DNA of 64,000 nucleotides, taken from Eremophila alpestris peregrina. Taxonomy: Eukaryota > Chordata > Aves > Passeriformes > Alaudidae. The stretch is taken from NCBI GenBank assembly GCA_009792885.1, contig WMCF01000150.1:727358-791357 (forward strand), written 5' to 3'. Both the position numbers and the translations under genes were made by a program. The notes below the pieces were generated by a model that worked only from the letters and a program-made list of their open reading frames with translations, did not search any database and was not told the DNA's origin. Below are positions 10,699-23,200 of this stretch, piece after piece. The stretch's first letter is position 1. Every line of letters starts with the position of its first letter.

Positions 10699-11640
10699 AG
10701 TGTCAACACTGCAGCAACAAAACAAAAAAAAAAAAAAGAAGGAAGAAACTCATGGTTTTCACCTCTCCTGTCGCTCAGCAACCTTCAGCCTTCCAGCCCC
10801 ACCCCTCTCCCTTTGCCATCGTTTTATCGATTGATTTTCAAATCCGGGTGCAATTGCCATGATTAGTTCCAAGTGTCTGCCTGGCTTGCTAATGCTCGAG
10901 GGAACTCTCTGCCTTCTCCCACGTTGTCCCCTGCTGGACCTGCATCCTTCTCTTCCCCTCCTGGCTCTGTGTGTGCATGTGTCTGTGGGTGACAGCTGCC
11001 CTGAGGTGGATGGGATGTGCCATCCCACCCAGCCCAGGTGTCCGTCGGTTTTTTGTCCCTGTGTCAATCCCTGTGCACTCTTTGCTCCAGACTAGCTGGG
11101 GGTGGATTATTCCCAGCCCTTGCTGCAGCTTGTGTGAGGTTTTACAGCACAGCCACTGCTCAGATCTGAGGCTGTGGATTTTTATTTCTTTTTTTTCCCC
11201 TTTTTTTCTCCCCTTGCTTCTTTCCTCCTCAGAAGAGCTTCTTCCCCTTTTGTGAAGAACTAAACAGCCAAGACTGCTGAACCAAAATCATAAGATGCTT
11301 ATAATGAAAGATGCTCAAAACCAACCCAAAAATAGAGATCAGGACTTGGTTTAGGCGGTTTGTTTCTGTCCCTTTCCCTTCCTGCTCCCACTCCCAATCT
11401 CTTGGATTGACTCTTTTAAAGGGGACATATTTTGGAGTCAACACATTTGGAGGAAGCATCCTTTAAATTACAGGTCTGATAACCTGAAACCCAAAGGAGA
11501 AAATAATTATAAAGGAAAACATTCTCTCTAATTTTCCTTTCAAAGCCTGACGTGGCCCCCCACGAGCTTTTCCCCCCTCTCTTCCTCACATCTGTTGATT
11601 GGAATTTTAAAATTAACTCAGGCAGAATATGAAGAATAAA
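10699..11640 (+). other. Probable 3' UTR of the long-tail transcript
   Basis: This is non-coding sequence after the TAA stop, beginning with an A-rich run (about 10714-10745). It has no further splice acceptor with an open frame. It leads to a canonical AATAAA at 11635-11640, giving a 3' UTR of about 0.95 kb. Whether the transcript really ends here needs transcript data. Confidence 0.5.
11635..11640 (+). terminator. Candidate poly(A) signal AATAAA
   Basis: This is a canonical hexamer about 940 bases after the stop codon of the final coding exon and a reasonable AATAAA candidate downstream. Cleavage would be expected 10-30 bases later. Confidence 0.4.
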
Positions 11641-11762
11641 TCAGGATTTCAGGTAATCTCCTTGCTCTTAATGAAGGATAAAAGCCAATAGAGGAATTTG
11701 GCCTTTTAACTTTTATAAAAGCATCTTAGTTTTGGGACTACACCTTTTTTTTTTTTTTTTTT

Positions 11763-11806
11763 NNNNNNNNNNNNNNNNNNNNNNNNNNNNNNNNNNNNNN
11801 NNNNNN
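11763..11806. other. Assembly gap (44 N) inside a poly-T tract
   Basis: The run of N is preceded by TACACC plus about 18 T and followed by TACACC plus about 17 T. The same sequence stands on both sides, so the gap is probably a redundant join at a homopolymer rather than missing sequence. Confidence 0.9.
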
Positions 11807-14800
11807 TACACCTTTTTTTTTTTTTTTTTGATATTGGAATGTGTGTGGGTGTGCAAATCCAAACGTGTGCATTCCTGTGACCACAAAGTGTTTTAGAGAA
11901 GGGAATTTATTTCCACATCACATTCGTGTTCACTCGTATTAGAGAAAACAAAGAATATCGATATACACTTCAATGTACATAAAAGCAAAGAAGAGGAAGA
12001 GGAGGACAAGGAAGGAACACCCTGCCTGAGAGCTTGGTGTCAGGGATAAATTCCATCTGCTTCACCCATGGCATGGGAGAGGTGATGGCTGGGACAGCTC
12101 CGAACAAGGGGATAAAGCTTTGTGGCCGGAGGGCATCTCCTTTGCTTTGGCTCAGGCTGGGAATTCGGCATCCTGCAGGCACTAAAATCCCCCTGGAAAA
12201 CGTGAGGATGCTGGAGCTGAGGGCGTGTGCGAGGGGAGGGGTGGGCACCACACCCAGGCACCCAAAACCTGCCAGCGCTGCCCAGTCCAGGTGAGAAGTG
12301 ACACTCCCAGTAGGTGACAGCTCCTGTCAGAGGAGGTGTGACCACACAGACGGCCCAGCCCAGCTCCTGCCGTGCCACCTTGCACTGAGACACCCTTTTA
12401 TTTGTGTCTCTCTGCATCCCAGCAGCTCTGTTTGTCCTCTGCCCTTCTGTGTCCCTGTCACCTCATCCTGCCTGTCCTGTCCCTCCTCCTCCCCACATCT
12501 GCGTCCCTCTGCCTCGCGGCTCCCCTGCAGGCTGATAAAGGATGTGGGAGAGGAGTTTATGCCCTGCTCAGCCCCGTGGGACCCCCCAGAATGGCCAAAA
12601 CCCACCCCCAGCTCTCCCCAGCCCTTCCCCAGAGCACGCTGCCCCTTCGTGCTCAGGACAGGAGGGTGGCTGCTCACCAGGACAAGGTTTGTGGGGAATA
12701 TTGCTGCACCTGGAGAGGTGTTTTTCCTGCTGGGACGTGGCCTCACACGAAATGGCAGGTGGGGTGCATCATCTGAGCGAGCTGGGGGTGCCTGGCTGGC
12801 TGAAGGGGGATTTTGGATGCGGTTTTTTGGCCAAGCTGGGACGGGCAGCTGCAGCTCTGCCACATCCGTGGAGCACCCTCATTCCCAGAGGATCAGGGGT
12901 GTGTCATCAGGACACAGATTAGAGCACCCCACACAATTTCCCAGCTCCAGCCTGCCTGAGTGATGCTGACCTTTCTGGAACCATCTGTGTCCACATTTCC
13001 TCTGCCAGTCTCCAGAGGATGCAGTGTGGTCATTCCCTCACTCCAAAGGACTCCAGTGCTCCGTGTCTCCTCAGAAAATGCATTTTTTCTCTCTGGTTTT
13101 CTCCCCAACACACCTTGGGTACCTTCTGGTTAGCACAGAGCTGGAAACTGGGCGTGCTCTGAACTGAAGGCGCAGCCACCACGTCCACCCCAAATCTGCC
13201 AAATCTGCCTTTGCTCCCTCTCTGTGGAAAGGTGAGGAGGTGCTGCAAGCCCCACGGCTCTCTGATGTCCTGGAATCAACCCAGCACCACTGACCATGAG
13301 GAAAAAGCAAGCAGAAATCCATCCCAAAGCTCCCCTACCTGCATGCCTGGAATAGCAGAACGCTGCCTGTGCTGGGGTTGGATTTGGAGCCTTCACCTGA
13401 TGTGGTTTCAGACAGATCCAGGAATTTAAATGAGAACTGGAATATGTTCAGGTCTTCAGATACAAGAGGAAAGAAGCCAGACAAAAAATGATTGCTTGCC
13501 AGAGGAGGCAGGGAACACGTTGCAGGTGGTTTTCTCTGCTGCCCATGTCTGGGATGAAGATGCTTTGATGAGGAAGGGGAAGGCAGGGATACAAACTGCA
13601 GCATTACAGAAAAACTCTGCTCGCCTCGTGCAGCTTTGAATCCCAGCTGCCCACAGAAGCCTGCCACAAAGGGTTTTATTGGGCTTGCAGCAAAGCAAAA
13701 CGATTTCAATCCTCCTTGAAAAGGTAAAAGGCAGGAGAAGCCTCGGTTCAAAGCCGTAGTTTGACTTATGCCAGCACAGGTATTTAGTCTAGGAATGTCT
13801 TGGTTCTCTCTGCCTCCCATGAAGAGCTGGGTTATCTCAAAAAAAAATGGCAAGAACTCGCCACACACCACCAAATTCCTTTGCACCCTGGGAAAAGTGG
13901 GGGAAACCCTGAAAGAAAAACCCTGAAGTGAGAAACAGTGAGTCCACTGTTTTGGTTTTACAAATCCGTGCTTGGAAACGGTTCTGATTCAGGGCTCTTG
14001 TCCCTGGCTCCCTTTCCCTGCTGTCACACAGCGTTTGCCCAGTGGCTCTTTCCAAACCTCCCTGCACCTGCTGCCAGGGGCTGGATCCTCACTTTGCCCC
14101 TCCAAAAGGCTGCCCATGCCCGGGGGGAGCTTGCAGGTGCTGAAATCAGGGCCGGGGGGAGGTGTTTTCCCGCTGACACGGTGCCAATTGACTTCACACC
14201 ATCTCTGCCCTGCAGACTGAGCCACCCAGCAGCGTTTTTGGGCGTGGATTGCTGAACAAGCCCAACTGGAAACTGGAGGAGTGGGATGCAGTGGGCTGGC
14301 AGTGCATGGGAGGAACTGGTGTTGTAGGGGAGAGAGGCGTTTAGGTTGGAAAGACTTCCAAGATGGAGCTGTTCTTGCTGTCAGCAGGGTGAAATGTCAC
14401 GGGCTCTGTCCCATGTGCTGGTGGCACTGCCACCAGAGCTCTTGCAGGTGGAAAAGAGTGATCACAGAACTGAAATAAAAGCGAGCTGAAGAGTTACAGC
14501 AACCTCTGTCCTGCCTGTGGGACCTGTGTGGGGTGTTTGATGTCTGCCTTGCTCCCAGGGCTGCCTTCTGGCCGAGGTGTCCTCCACATCCCTCATCCCT
14601 TGCACCCCCCAAAAATGCACCCACACGCACTCCTGCCTTCCCCCAGGAGGTGCTGCCTCTTCCAGAGGCTCCTCAGGACTGGAATTACCCACTTTTCCTG
14701 TGGCATCCCCCCCCTGCCTGCAGCACAGGGGGCACAGGACTCCCAGGTAAGCAGAGGAGCAGGGTTCAGTGACCTCCAGGGTCAGTCTGCTGCCCTTCCC

Positions 14801-16374
14801 TGCCCCAGCTCTGCCCCCAGGGCAATTACAGTGCTCCAGAGATGCCAGTCTCACTTCATTCCCTTTGGGAATCCTCCTCCAGCCTCCCCCCTGCACGTGG
14901 GAGGGACAGATTCAGTCACAAACAGCCCGTCCTCGGGGCCAGCAGCTATTTAGGGAAGGGAAAGGGGGGTTCCTCCTCCTCCCCAGCCCACTTCTCCTGC
15001 CAGTGGCCTGATTTCCCTGTGCAGGCACCTCAGTCCTGGCTCCAGGGACAGGCAGACACTGAACCTGCCCTGCTGAACACTCAGGAGGTTCCCTTTCACA
15101 CACAATTCATCCATAAACCGTTTATTGATGGCATTTTTTAGCACTAACCCTGATGATGAAAAAGCCCCAGGGTATTTCTGAGCAGCAAAACTGCACCACA
15201 CAAGGATGGAGCCTCTGGGTAAAAGCCTTTAGGAAAAATTTAGCTACAGATTTGGGGCAGAGGGTTCATGGAGGGTCTGGATGCAGCCTGCACCAGCAGC
15301 AGCCAAAGCTGGTTATTTACTGGGAAGGGTTTATTGGGTTGTGGGAGAGAAGCTGACACGATTCTGCTGAGAGTTCCAGTGTTTCTCTGGGCTCTTTCTC
15401 AGAAATATCCAGGAGAGACACAATTCTCCTCAGGGCCAGGATGGTGGGAGCAGAGTGCTGGCAGTGCTCTCCTCAGCCTGCACAAAATCAGGTTTATCCT
15501 GTATTTCTGGATCCTGGCATCTCCCCCCAGGACTGCATGTACTTCCCAGAAAGGGGAAAATAATCTGGATTTGCCTCCTGCACGGCAATTTTAACAACAT
15601 TTGCCCACAGACTGCCACCAGTGCCCACCTAAACATGGTCCATCTGAGCTGAAAAGTCACACAGACACCCAGAAACACCTTGCACAGGTGAAAGCTGCCC
15701 CCTCCCTCAGAGGTGCTGGGAAACACACCCATTCCAGCTCCTTTTTTATTTCCTGTCAGGGTCAGCACTGAGTTGTGTGGTCCCTTTCTCCAGTGCTGAA
15801 TGCCTGATCAGAAGAGAAAACTTCCTGCTGGGTCATTTTATGGCTGTGTGGAAATTTATGCATCTATTCATATCTATAAAAACTAAAATACAGCTCTTGG
15901 ACTGCACTAAATATATCAAACCTATCAAAACACTTACACGGGATGAGCAAATTGATACTTACGTAGTGGAAGGTGAAAAGCTGTTGTTTTACCATCTAAT
16001 CACCTTTCTAAAGATATTTTTTTTTCTCCTAGAATTAGAAAATAGGCCCCATGGAGGGTGGGGGATGTTCAGAGTGGGGTGGAGGAGCTGCAAATTCAGG
16101 GAAGGGCTGCACTGAAAAGATTTCACATCCCTGCTGCAAACAGGGCAGGCTGAGCTCTTTTTTTATTTTATTATTTTTTACTTTTTTATTTTTTTCCTCT
16201 CTACTGTCATGCTCTATTTTCTTCCCCTTTATGGCAGATGGGAGGTGAGGTTTTAAAGGCTGCCAAGAATGCATCCAGCCCTGCTCCTCTGGTGGAACAG
16301 CACCATAGAGGGGAATGAACTTTCTCCAAGCTTCCTCCCCCTCCTAATCCAGGCTGGAGTGCCATCATTTTCAT

Positions 16375-16445
16375 ATCAGCGCTAATTACATTAATTATTC
16401 TCCTCAGCATAAAACTCATTAAGCTGGAATTTACGGTTCATTAAG
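16375..16445. promoter_or_regulatory. Candidate conserved element with clustered TAAT/ATTA cores
   Basis: Within about 70 bases there are GCTAATTACATTAATTATT, CTCATTAAG and TTCATTAAG, giving six or more homeodomain-type cores. This density stands out from the flanking GC-richer sequence. An enhancer role is inference. Confidence 0.3.
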
Positions 16446-19400
16446 TTCAGAGCCGGGGTTCTTCCTTGTTGTGGGGTCAGGATTATTTTCTGTGCCGGCT
16501 GGGGGCGGGTCCCAATCTCCCTTTAGCACCTGCTGAAGTGTGACCAGAGCCCCTGAGTGCCACCGCGGGGGTGTCACAGCAGCCACGGGGGTGGCTCTGA
16601 AGCTCTGCAGGGCTGGAAAGGTCAGCACTGCTGGTGTGAAATGTGCTTTGTTCCAGCTCAGGGGACATCAGGTGTGACAGATCAGAGCAGAGCAGAGCCC
16701 GGGGAGTGCTGGAGGCAGGGGATGTGCTGCAGGATGGGCTGGGCGCTGTGGGAAGAGGTTGGATCACCAGGACATCCAGCTCCACGTCTGCTGCAGGGCT
16801 GCCCTGAGCCTCTGGAGAGTTGATCCCAGCACAGGACACAGAGGATTTTCTGCCTGAGCTCAAGGCAACACTCTCAGGGGGCTGGAATAAGAGGGAGATG
16901 TGCTCCAGAGGGTGGCCAGGGGCTGGAAAGGCCCATCCTGGCCGTGCCTCTGTGGGGACAGCAGTGGTGTGTGCCACTTCCCTGTGTGCCTGTGCTGGAG
17001 TGTTTATCCAGCCCCACCTGCCCTCCCTGGGACCCGGAGGTGATGAGCACTCCCACCCTCCTGGGGGTGATGGTGTCACCTCCTCTCCTCCCAGGGACAC
17101 CTCTGGGATCAACCAGCACCTGCCCTTCTCCTAAAGAGCAGCCAGGAGCAAATTTCTCGCTGAATTTGGAGAGTAAAACCCGAGGTGGGAATGGGAGGAA
17201 GGAGGAGGAGCTGGCAGGGATGTGCAGGATCACTTCCTAAAGGACCTGACCCACGGGGAATGCATTTGCTGAGTGCAGCCCCTCCTCGTCACCCTGCACG
17301 GGCTCCCACCACGCTCCCTAATGACTGTAATTAAGCAGTCACGCTGAGTGATGTTAGACACAGGGTTCAGAGCCCTCACAGCCCTGCAGAGGATTAAACC
17401 TCCCCCCTCTGCAGGGTCTCAGCTCCTCTCCACGGTGGTGAGGATGGGCTGGAGCAGCAGGCAGAGCTCTGTGACATGGGGTTGTGTCATTTGTCACTGC
17501 TCTGGGGTCACAGCATCCTGTCACCTCCACGTCCCAGCTGCTCCCAGGGCTGCCTGGAGCAGGGGATGTGCAGCCCTGGGAGGCTGAGCTCCTTGTGGCT
17601 GGCACAGAGATGATGCCTGCACGATTGTTTTGGCATCTGCCAAGCATGAGGATGTAAATACACAGCTGGATTTGTGCAAGAGCAAAGTCCTGTGGGGCAG
17701 AGAGGGGCCCATTTTCACTTCATTCACTCACCACCCACCATTTTATCTCTCTCCTGATCACCTTTAGGAAGGAATTCTGAGGTTAGGCATTAACCAGGTG
17801 TGATCAAGGACCTTAAACCCATCTCCTCATGGTTTAACATCAGCCTGATCAGCAGGGAAATGGCCTTTCCTGAGGCTCAGGCTGACAATAGCAGGGGACA
17901 AAACCGGAGACAACCTTTTCAATCCCACATCTGAGCTCCCTCCCTCCCTCCCCAGCCTTTCCTTTCCTCGGGGGGCACCCAGTGCTTTGCAGCTCTGTCC
18001 TCACAGCCCAGGAGGTTCATCCACAATGGGAATGGAGCTCATTTCTGTGTGAATGTGAAAATCAATAGTGTTTCTAGAGCCCACAAAGGCCCTCCCATCG
18101 CTCTCTGTCCTTGTTAGGTTCACTCCTGGCTGCCAAAGGATCCTTTTCAGGAGGTGATTCCAGCAGCTGAAGAAGGAAAATAATGATCTCCCATGTTTTT
18201 AATGAAGCCTGAGAAGTCTCCAGGCTTCTGCTCTCACCCAGAGCGGAGGGAAAGGGTTGCTTGGTAATTTTCTAGGGTGGACTGGCTTTTCTCAGAATTT
18301 TGCCTGGATAGTCAAATTCTGGTGCTTGGTTTAGCTCCAGTGGAGCTCAGAGTGCCTTCTCACACGTGCAAGGACATGCATCTCCTCAGCAGATGTTCAG
18401 TGATTTCAGCTCTACTTGTGCTTGCAGATTTTGTGGGCACAGCCCTGAAAGCCAAGTTCGGGCTGTCCCACAGCACCAGAGCTCCACAGCTTTGGCATTA
18501 TTATTCATTTCTATTTTTTAAATATTTTTTTCTTCTGTTTCCTGTGCCTCTAATTTCGTTTCTAGGAAGTGTCCTCCAGCCAGTGTTGGATGTCTGTGTC
18601 CTGCCTGTGCTAGGAACAGTTCCAGCCCCGTGGTGAGCTGCTCCATCTGGGGATGTTCCAGGGGTTTGTACAGCTGTTGACTGCTCCCCTTCCCCATCTG
18701 TTTCTCTCCCCCCTGTCCATTCCACCATTCCCAGCATGGCAGCACCACCTGGAGCTGTTGGAGAAGGGAGTTTAGCAGAGCAGGGAACCCAGGCTGAGCT
18801 CTCCAGTTTGCAACTGCTCTTTTTTTCCCTTTTATTTCCTTTTTTTTTTTTTTTTTTCAGTGTTTGCCTTCCGAATCCCACGGAATTGTTACTAATATTC
18901 CATCCCGGCTTATTGATGGGAAACCAGCTGGAGTGTGATTGCTTGTTATATCTCAGGGCCTGCTGATAAATGTTGCTGCTGAGCTGGCCATTTCCCAGCT
19001 GCCCAAGCCTCAGATCCAGAAAACTCCATTTTTTCTCTTCCCTAAAAAACCCAAATGGATGGACAGCACATTCCTCTGGATTTACACCCACCCCAAATTG
19101 GCTCCTGTTCTGGAAGGGCTTTTAGCACACAAAAAGAGCTGGTTCAGGGCTTTTTTTTCTGAGTATTTTCAGCCCTCCCTGAGGTTGGGTTGGGATAACC
19201 CTGGGGCAAGGAGCCTAAAAACGGCTTCACATTCCCCCAAAAAGAGGGAGCTGATCCTCCCCTGGGCTGGTTTAAACTTGGCTTTTCATCACCAGCAGCC
19301 TCAGAGCCCCAGGAGCAGCCACTCTCCCACCTGCTGATGCTCAGGGAGCAGCAGAGGATGTGAGCAATGCTCCCAGTCAAGCCCCAGGGCAGGAGAAGCC

Positions 19401-19599
19401 CACAGGAATCAGCTCTGTGCCATCTTCACTCGTGGGGAGGAATTTATAAAGGCAGCAAAAAAAACCCTTCAGAGTATAAATTCATTCTTTTTCTTTTTTT
19501 TTTTTTTCCCTCCCTTTTGGGATATTTTTTTTCCAACATGATATGGATACAGTCACAGAGCTCCTCTGAATATTTAGATTTTTTTTTTCTTTTTGTTTG

Positions 19600-20240
19600 A
19601 GCACCGGATTCCTCTGTTCCCATTCGCTCAGCTAATTACCCTTTTAGCTTGCCTTTTCTCTATTTTCACAGATCTCCTGGTTTATTTATATCTACCTATC
19701 TGTAATGATTTCAGAGCCATTACTCACAGCAGCACCAGGAAACATTACATTTCCCAATTTACAATTGCAATTATGATATCCGTCAGAAACAAATGCAGCT
19801 GCCTTTAATTTTAAGCAATATTTTGATCATTGTAATTAAAAAAAGAACTTATGGCACTGCACACATTAGAGAAATTAATGTAATTTCCTGGCTGCCTTAA
19901 AAGGCATGCAAATAGTGGCCTGGATGAGAGACTTAGGGGAGAATTAACCCTTTTTGCTTGCTTTTGCCACTCTTCAAGGCACGTTGAAAGCCTTAATGAC
20001 ACATTTTTTAAGACTTAACTTCAATGTAGGATTTAATATGCGAGTTCTTTGTCCTTCAACTTCTTTTTTTTCTCCCACCATTCTCTTTCTGAAATTGCTG
20101 GTTATTAAAGGATTTATGTGCAAACAAGACCATTTTCCTGTCACTGCTCATTTCAGCTCGCCTGTTTCGATGTGTGGGGACAGATGAAATCCAGTTGCTG
20201 ATATTATAATCATCACCACAATTGCATATTACAAACTCAA
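19600..20240. promoter_or_regulatory. AT-rich unique block, candidate conserved non-coding element
   Basis: This is a 600-base block of unique AT-rich sequence with repeated TAATTA/ATTAAT cores, a GAATTAACCC motif and many pyrimidine tracts, between GC-richer flanks. It has no repeat family signature and no coding frame beyond short chance frames. The look is that of deeply conserved vertebrate non-coding elements, but conservation cannot be seen from one sequence. Confidence 0.25.
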
Positions 20241-23200
20241 TAACAAACTCTGGCAGATCCTGGGCCTGTCTCTCACTGTGCTTTTAAAACAAGGAGAATT
20301 TACAGCCTGGATTTTGGATTAATGACACACACACAAAAAAGCATCTCTGAGGGAAGCAAAGGATTGAGAGGAACAGGCACAGAACGTCCTTTTCATGGAA
20401 GTTGAGGCTCATTCAATTAATTTTAATGTGCTGCTTCAGCCATGAGAGGTGGAAGTTTGGCTCGTTGTTGTCTCAGCAGCAGGGGATTCATCAGTGCATG
20501 GCTTTTCTTGGTGTGTGATTTGCTTTCTCCTCTGATCCTTTGGGTGCCTTTCCCAGCTTGGGGCTTGTTCTGGAGCAGTGAAATGTTAAAAACAGGCACA
20601 AGGGAGTTGCCAAATGTGGGCAAACCCGGGGTTCTCCCAGCTCTCTGTGCTTTCTGAGAGTCTAAAATGAACAAGGAGGAGAGGTGGCCACAGCTCTTGT
20701 GGTGGACAGAATTGAATTGTTGTGTTTGTGCTGTGATTTTCTGATTGTGATTTTCCCTGCAGATCCTGCCTGGCTGCTGCTGCAGCAGTGGGAAATGTCC
20801 CCTGGTTTGAAACTCCTGATGACAAAAATGTTGGGGGAAAAAGGACATTCTGTGGGATCAGCCAACACACACAGACAGAGCCTGGGGAAGTGTGGGTGCT
20901 CCAGGATCACGCTGGATGAGCAAAATGACACCAGATGAAATGATCTCATCACAATTCCCTCTGCTCTGCTTTCTATTTCTGCAGTCTGGTAACTGGTCTG
21001 ACCACAGGTTTCTGTCAGGTCCAAGATGAACTTGAGATAATTTGATGTCTGTCAGGAACAGGTGAGGAAGACAAAAAGCCTCTTTTCCCTCACTTTGGGC
21101 ACTCAGAGCTACAGAAAAGAGACAATCTTACTGCAAACACAAAATTTAAGTGTGAGAGAGGAAGGACTGGCTCCTTTTAGGACATTTCCTTCAGGTCAGC
21201 ACCTCATCAGGGTGATCACATCCCTAATTTCAGCCAGGAAAGATCAATCCAGTGGAGGGAAATCAAGCTGCAGTCGGTTGTCTGCACATCAGTGCTCAGA
21301 GCATGGAGCAATAATCACTCCCTGATCAGAACTGGCTCTGCCATTATCTGCCTGGTGCTGGGCTATGATATATGAAGCAATTTTGGCTGCGACACTTTCT
21401 GTTCTGTGTGCAAGCAGATCCTGACTGGTAAAAACTACACAGAATTGTTTTGTTGGTTTTTTTTTCCCCCTCTCTTTGTGCTTTCTTTTTTTCCCCTTAC
21501 GAAGGAGCAATATTTTAAACGAAAAGGAGTTTTCAAACCACAGTCGCCATCATTCATCTTTACAGTCCTGGGGTAGGAACAATCTCTTCATTAGACACTG
21601 GATTTTTCTCCATTACAGCACCATCTAAATGCATTTATTCAGTCATTTATTAGGAGCCACTGGATGGGGTGCAGGGAAGGAGAGGACTAAATTAAAGCAA
21701 AGGGGCTGTGTGTGTAAACACGCCTGTATATTCTAAGTGGGGAAGTCCATAAAAATATTCCAACTTAATAACAGCCATAACTCTGGGGCTCACTGTGAAA
21801 ACACCTCACTTGCTGCAGTGCTGAGGAGGGGGTGAAAAGGGGGTTGGCTCAAAAATCCGTCCTCTGCCAGGGGATTTTTATCCAGCTGGGGCTGAGGAAA
21901 AGTGATTTCTCTTTAAATGTTGCATCAGCATCCAGCTCTTTGTTCAGGGCCAGCCTCGTGTGTCTCAGGCCGTGATTTGTTTTGTTCTGGGAGATCTCTC
22001 TTGATCAAACAGGGTTGGATCAAGCCAGGATTTTGCTTTTAGGGTTGCCCCAGGCCTGGGCTGTGCTCTGTGTTCCAGGAGTGCCTCGGGGCCAGGCTGA
22101 TCAGGGGCTGGGAGTGGGAATCCAGCTCACACCGGGATCGTGTGCAGGTGGAATCAGCCCCTCCTGAATCCAGCAGAAAGGGCTCCCTAATGGAAGGGAA
22201 CAAACCACAGCAGATCCTGCATGGAAATGTTCCTGCTGGGGAATTCAGACTTTATGGGCTGCTGTTGTTGTTTTCTCTTTGCTCAGAAGCAGGGTGAGCT
22301 CACTGCACAAACCAGAATGTGCTGAGGATGGAGAACCAACAAAACCTCCCTCCTGCACCCTGCTCATCTCCTCCGAGCCTGCTTTTCACCCACACTCCCC
22401 CTCCCACCCCTCTTGCTCCCTGTGTTTCTTCTCTTGGCTAAAGCTCTGTGCCAGCAGTGCCCATTTCCCCCCAAGTGCATGGGCTCCAAGGAGAACATTG
22501 CTTTTTCCCACCCAACATCGTGCTTGGAGCTTGGCTGAGGAGATCAAAAAGCCTCTCCCCCATTTCTGTGCATGTCACACCATCATTCCCAAGTTAGTTC
22601 TCCTAGGATGCCTGCGAGGCTGCTAATTTTAGAGGATCCATCGCTGTTTCTGGGTTTATTTTGATTCCCCTTCTCACTTTTATTAAAACAGACAAGTCTT
22701 CCCTGCCTATTCCAGAAGGCTGCTATGGTTTCTCAGAGGAGATTTGTAAAAAACCAAACCAAAAAAGAGGGACCATTTCCAACCAAATACTCTTAAAAAT
22801 TTAACAAAGCAACGCAACAACTCACAGCTCAACAGGAGCATTGAGTCTTTTATGCTTAATTTCCACTGTGAATCTCCCCCTCAGAAGTGTGCTCGTGTTG
22901 CCAATTGCAGGGTGGAAAAGCCAGACTGAAAAACAAATGCAGAGCAGGCATTTGGCCTCTCCAAAAAGATAGCAGGACATAAAGCAGGATTATGATCCCG
23001 GGATGCAATAAAAAGAGATAAAAAATTCAGAGGAGATCAAAGTCGTTTCGGAGGCAAACGAAACATTTACATGGGAATCAGACCTTATAAATGGGAAGAG
23101 AGCAAATGGTATCAGCCTGGATTAGTGTCAAGGGGGGTCTAAGGGCAGAACCGAGGAAATTTTTAGGTGTTTGGTGCATCCTCAGAGCAAAATCGGGGGC

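Noticed and set aside
10544..10834. Second open frame through the final exon
   Set aside because: It starts inside the exon, runs into the A-rich 3' UTR and has no acceptor of its own; the phase-0 frame ends sensibly at TAA 10698.
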